NCBI GenBank assembly: GCA_011390635.1
Contig: JAABSA010000005.1
Location: 62,001-126,000, forward strand
Direction of reading: 5' to 3'
DNA: 64,000 nt
From: Desulfotignum sp.
GTDB taxonomy: Bacteria > Desulfobacterota > Desulfobacteria > Desulfobacterales > Desulfobacteraceae
The position numbers and the translations under genes are program-made. Numbering within the stretch: the stretch's first letter is position 1; every line of letters starts with the position of its first letter. The notes under the pieces are model-generated. The model saw nothing but the letters and a program-made list of their open reading frames with translations. It did no database searches and had not been told where the DNA came from. This document shows positions 61,180-64,000 of this stretch, one piece after another.

Positions 61180-62644
61180 ATAGATTGATATAATCCTCTG
61201 CACATCGGGTGTGGTTAAATTCCAGAACACTTTCAATCATGATCCGGTGGATCTGTTTTTCTCTTGTCCGGTTATCTGCAGCATAAAAATCCATGGCCCG
61301 GTCAACAGCCCAGGAAAGGCCATTGGCATCATGGACAGTAAATAAGAATCCATTTCCGCTGTCATTGACCACATCCAGGGGACGTACCGTATCATGAAGC
61401 CCGCCGGTATCAAACACAATGGGCAGGGTGCCGTAAATGCCCCCCACCATCTGGGGCAGTCCGCAAGGCTCAAAAGCCGAGGGCATGAACAGAAAATCCG
61501 ATGCAGCAAAGGCCTGGTGTGAAAGCCCTTCATTGAATCCGCACACGGCCACACGCCGTCCCAACCCATGGAACCGCACGATATCATGGAAAGACTTTTC
61601 ATAGGCACCGGATGCCACAGATACGATCTGCAGCCCCTGATCCCAGTACCGATCCACAATATCGTACATGATCTGTGCCAGCAGCTGGCAGCCTTTCTGC
61701 ACTGGATCAAGGCGGGACGGCCAGAAAAATAACGGTGCATTTTCGTTTTCCTCCATATCCAAAATTTTTTGAAGGTACCGTTTGTTCGCCGCCTTAAGCC
61801 GTTTATGGTTCTTGGGGCCGTAGTTATACCGGATCAGTTCATCCACTGCCGGATTGAACTCGGGTTCTGGTGCATTGAGTATTCCTGTGGCACAACCGGC
61901 ATAATATTTACCGGTCAGTTCATTTTTCAGACAGGTTTCCACAAAGGGGTGTCGGTCTTCCACAATCTCCTTTAGAAAAGTGGGGCTTACGGTATTGACA
62001 TAATGGGCGGCAAACACGCCTGAGGTGAGAAAATCCACCCGGTTCCAGTCCCGGCTCTCTTCATAGTTTTCCGGAGGATTTTTAAAATACATCCACTGCC
62101 AGAAGGCTGCCGCATCAATGCCCCGGTCTTCGATCTCCGCCATGGTGGATGTCATGGTATGAATATTGTGGATGGTGAACAGGCATGGGATTTCCATCTT
62201 TCGGGACATGGCCGGAATCAGGCCCGTCATCCAGTCGTTGCAGTGGATGATATCCGGTTCCACCCGGGGAATGATGTTGTTGATGACCTCCCGCTGAAAT
62301 GCCAGAGACACCTTCAGGTCCATGTCGGAATACCCGGAATAGACATTGCTCAAATAATAAAATGCCCGGTCTGCTGCCAGGTGAATACGTTCTTCATCCA
62401 GGCGTTTGCGGATCTTTGCCAGTTCCTGGCTGTGGGTTTTGGTGGTATGGCCGTCAAAAATGGATCTGTAATCGGGCAGCGCCACATGCACATCACATCC
62501 CAGATCAAACAAAGCGGAAATCAATGCCGCAGACACATCTGCCAGCCCCCCGGCTTTTGCCGAATAATTGGACCGGTCCCCCATATCTTCGGGCAGATAG
62601 GTTACCTCAGGTGTCACAATAAGAATTCTGGGTTTTTGTGCCAT
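61145..62644 (-). CDS. glgA: glycogen synthase (GT5)
   Basis: 499 residues. GGAGAAGGGAC precedes the ATG. The ADP-glucose binding motif K-x-G-G-L is present in SAKAGGLADVSAAL. The C-terminal lobe has FMPSAFEPCGLPQMVGG and VFDTGGLHDTV. It elongates alpha-1,4-glucan from ADP-glucose (or UDP-glucose) and works with the branching enzyme encoded next. It lies 92 bp after the second phosphorylase gene. No ADP-glucose pyrophosphorylase gene is visible in the window. Confidence 0.94.
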   Translation of the reverse strand: MAQKPRILIVTPEVTYLPEDMGDRSNYSAKAGGLADVSAALISALFDLGCDVHVALPDYRSIFDGHTTKTHSQELAKIRKRLDEERIHLAADRAFYYLSNVYSGYSDMDLKVSLAFQREVINNIIPRVEPDIIHCNDWMTGLIPAMSRKMEIPCLFTIHNIHTMTSTMAEIEDRGIDAAAFWQWMYFKNPPENYEESRDWNRVDFLTSGVFAAHYVNTVSPTFLKEIVEDRHPFVETCLKNELTGKYYAGCATGILNAPEPEFNPAVDELIRYNYGPKNHKRLKAANKRYLQKILDMEENENAPLFFWPSRLDPVQKGCQLLAQIMYDIVDRYWDQGLQIVSVASGAYEKSFHDIVRFHGLGRRVAVCGFNEGLSHQAFAASDFLFMPSAFEPCGLPQMVGGIYGTLPIVFDTGGLHDTVRPLDVVNDSGNGFLFTVHDANGLSWAVDRAMDFYAADNRTREKQIHRIMIESVLEFNHTRCAEDYINLYEKMLQRPFLV

Positions 62645-62736
62645 GTCCCTTCTCCCGTAATGTATATAAAATTTTCATCCTCTGTTACTCCCTGCCGGGC
62701 AGGGATATTGCATGATCCGATTTTATAAATTTCAGG

Positions 62737-64000
62737 TCAACCCGCCTCAAACCAGGTAATCAATCCCGGTGTATTGCGCAGTACGTCATCGCCTTTGGGA
62801 ATCACCCGTGCGGTATACCCAAATCTGCCGGAATCCGAACAGGTAACCTGACATCCGTAAATATGGGTACCCGCAGTGCCGGTATTCTGCAGCTCCATGA
62901 TTTCAGCCCGGCTGCCTTCCATTTGCCCTGTGCCCCGCAGTTTACCATGATAAATCTGCACTTCCACCTCTTCCGGCGCAAGCTCCCCCAGAAACACTTC
63001 CAGGATGATGCTGAAAGTGTCCCCCACAGCAAAATCGGTTGACGGCGTAATCTGTGGTTTGGACAAACGGATATGGGACCACAGGGCATTGAGCCTGGAC
63101 TGTGTCAGGGCCAGCTCCTTGGCTTTTTTGGCGAAATTTAGGGTAAGCATTTTCAGGTTTATGACTGCCGGGATATAAAACCTGTAGGCATATTCTCTGA
63201 CCATGCGGTCGCTGGAAAAATCCGTAATGGCCATTTTCATGGCGGCTTTCATCATCTGTATCCACTTCACAGGCGGATTGCCGCGTTTACGGTCGTAGAA
63301 CACGGGGATCACATCATTTTCCAGGATATTGAACAATGCCTGGCTTTCCACTTCATCCTGGTAATCCGGATCTTGATAATCATCGCTGTTGCCGATGCGC
63401 CAGCCCCGGTTTTCTGAAAATCCCTCACACCACCACCCATCCAGAATGGACAGGTTAAGTCCCCCGTTGGCTGCGGCTTTCATCCCGGATGTACCGCAGG
63501 CTTCATAAGGCCTTCTAGGGGTATTCAGCCACACATCACATCCCTGGACCATATACCGGGCGATATTAATATCATAGTTTTCCAGAAACACCACCCGGTT
63601 TCGGACTTCCGGGCCCCGTGCAAATTCCACTATACGTTTGATAATGGCCTTGCCTTCATTGTCGTTGGGATGGGCCTTTCCGGCAAACACCAGCTGGATC
63701 GGATGCTCTTCATCGGTGATAAGCCGGATCAGACGCTGAGTATCCTTGAGCAGCAGCCCGGCCCGTTTATAGGTGGCAAACCGCCGGGCAAAGCAGATGG
63801 TCAGAACCCGGTGATCAAGGGCTGCAGACACTTCATCCAGCAGGTTCCGGGAAGCATTGCGCCGTTCATACTGTGACACCATCAGCTGCCGGCATTTTCT
63901 GATGAGATTGGACCGGTCCAGTTCATGAACGTGCCACAGGTCAGCATCCTCGATATTGTCAATACGGGCCACCAGATCAACATCTGACTGGCGGCCGGAC
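62737..64000 (-). CDS. alpha-glucan phosphorylase (GT35), 5' end outside the window
   Basis: The frame is open to the right edge, so about half of the protein is missing and only some 420 C-terminal residues are present. The phosphorylase features are FAGKAHPNDNEGKAIIKRIV, QGCDVWLNTPRRPYEACGTS (the PLP-lysine neighbourhood, with the GMKAAANG segment), and FENRGW-type residues in FSENRGWRIGN. This resembles the DUF3417-type phosphorylase branch rather than the classic GlgP at 56679. It ends 92 bp before the glycogen synthase gene on the same strand. Confidence 0.88.
   Translation of the reverse strand, partial: SGRQSDVDLVARIDNIEDADLWHVHELDRSNLIRKCRQLMVSQYERRNASRNLLDEVSAALDHRVLTICFARRFATYKRAGLLLKDTQRLIRLITDEEHPIQLVFAGKAHPNDNEGKAIIKRIVEFARGPEVRNRVVFLENYDINIARYMVQGCDVWLNTPRRPYEACGTSGMKAAANGGLNLSILDGWWCEGFSENRGWRIGNSDDYQDPDYQDEVESQALFNILENDVIPVFYDRKRGNPPVKWIQMMKAAMKMAITDFSSDRMVREYAYRFYIPAVINLKMLTLNFAKKAKELALTQSRLNALWSHIRLSKPQITPSTDFAVGDTFSIILEVFLGELAPEEVEVQIYHGKLRGTGQMEGSRAEIMELQNTGTAGTHIYGCQVTCSDSGRFGYTARVIPKGDDVLRNTPGLITWFEAG

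Noticed and set aside
1-64000. CRISPR arrays, rRNA, tRNA, insertion sequences or prophage genes
   Set aside because: No regularly spaced repeats, no tRNA-like cloverleaf, no transposase, integrase or phage structural gene was found on either strand.

Overview
The window looks like a chromosomal segment of an anaerobic, sulfate-reducing Desulfobacterota bacterium, most likely of the Desulfobacteraceae type. This is inferred from gene content, because no rRNA or other marker gene is present. The indicators are a short low-spin-type sulfite reductase, a tungsten aldehyde:ferredoxin oxidoreductase with its own ferredoxin, a 2-hydroxyacyl-CoA dehydratase/benzoyl-CoA reductase-type module, an SLC13 permease with several two-component proteins around it, two ferritin-like (rubrerythrin-type) proteins, and a probable selenoprotein. 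Most of the DNA has the composition of a GC-balanced chromosome. I saw no tRNA, rRNA, CRISPR array, phage or insertion sequence.

Layout. 1-2368: the 3' part of a sensor kinase and its sigma-54 response regulator. 2369-7595: a large AsmA/DUF748 envelope protein and a left-handed beta-helix protein; the DUF748 gene is preceded by a decayed copy of the 5' end of the beta-helix gene. 7756-8178: two small acidic orphan genes. 8231-14770: a diadenylate cyclase fused to YbbR repeats, a DUF2914 protein, an asparaginase, a peptidoglycan amidase with three C-terminal repeats, and a chemoreceptor. 14957-17026: a FAD amine oxidase divergent from a GntR regulator, with a near-perfect 30-bp inverted repeat between them. 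17136-23402: an enoyl-CoA hydratase, then an operon of an orphan protein, a degenerate iron-alcohol-dehydrogenase paralogue, an active-looking iron alcohol dehydrogenase, AOR and a four-cluster ferredoxin, which together could take an alcohol through an aldehyde to an acid with electrons passed to ferredoxin.

23479-32758 is a signalling and transport island. A small sulfite reductase, an NtrC-like protein that lacks the sigma-54 contact loop, an SLC13 permease, one or two tiny ORFs and a UspA-receiver fusion read leftward. Receiver, sensor kinase, receiver, kinase-like protein without an ATPase domain, and receiver read rightward. 33040-36231 encodes a two-subunit 2-hydroxyacyl-CoA dehydratase/BCR-type enzyme with its ATPase activator. 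36333-44857 holds a metallo-beta-lactamase-fold protein, an MscS channel, a 7TM sensor kinase, a ferritin-like protein, an Old Yellow Enzyme, an ElaA acetyltransferase, and a molybdopterin-binding protein next to XdhC.

45031-46140 is a Cu/Zn-efflux-type permease (SO_0444-like) interrupted by an in-frame TGA. A SECIS-like hairpin follows at the right distance, and a consensus promoter with an ArsR/SmtB-like palindrome lies upstream. I read it as a single selenocysteine-containing protein. 46273-50598 is an ABC ATPase / FtsX permease / AttH (CrtC-like) lipoprotein operon. After an AT-rich gene remnant come an MBL-fold lipoprotein, a DUF523-DUF1722 protein, a second ferritin-like protein and a sensor protein that has a phosphoacceptor helix but no ATPase domain. 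55633-64000 holds a short ribosome hibernation factor, a CBS protein and a glycogen cluster: glycogen phosphorylase, a eukaryote-type branching enzyme, glycogen synthase, and a second alpha-glucan phosphorylase that runs off the right edge.
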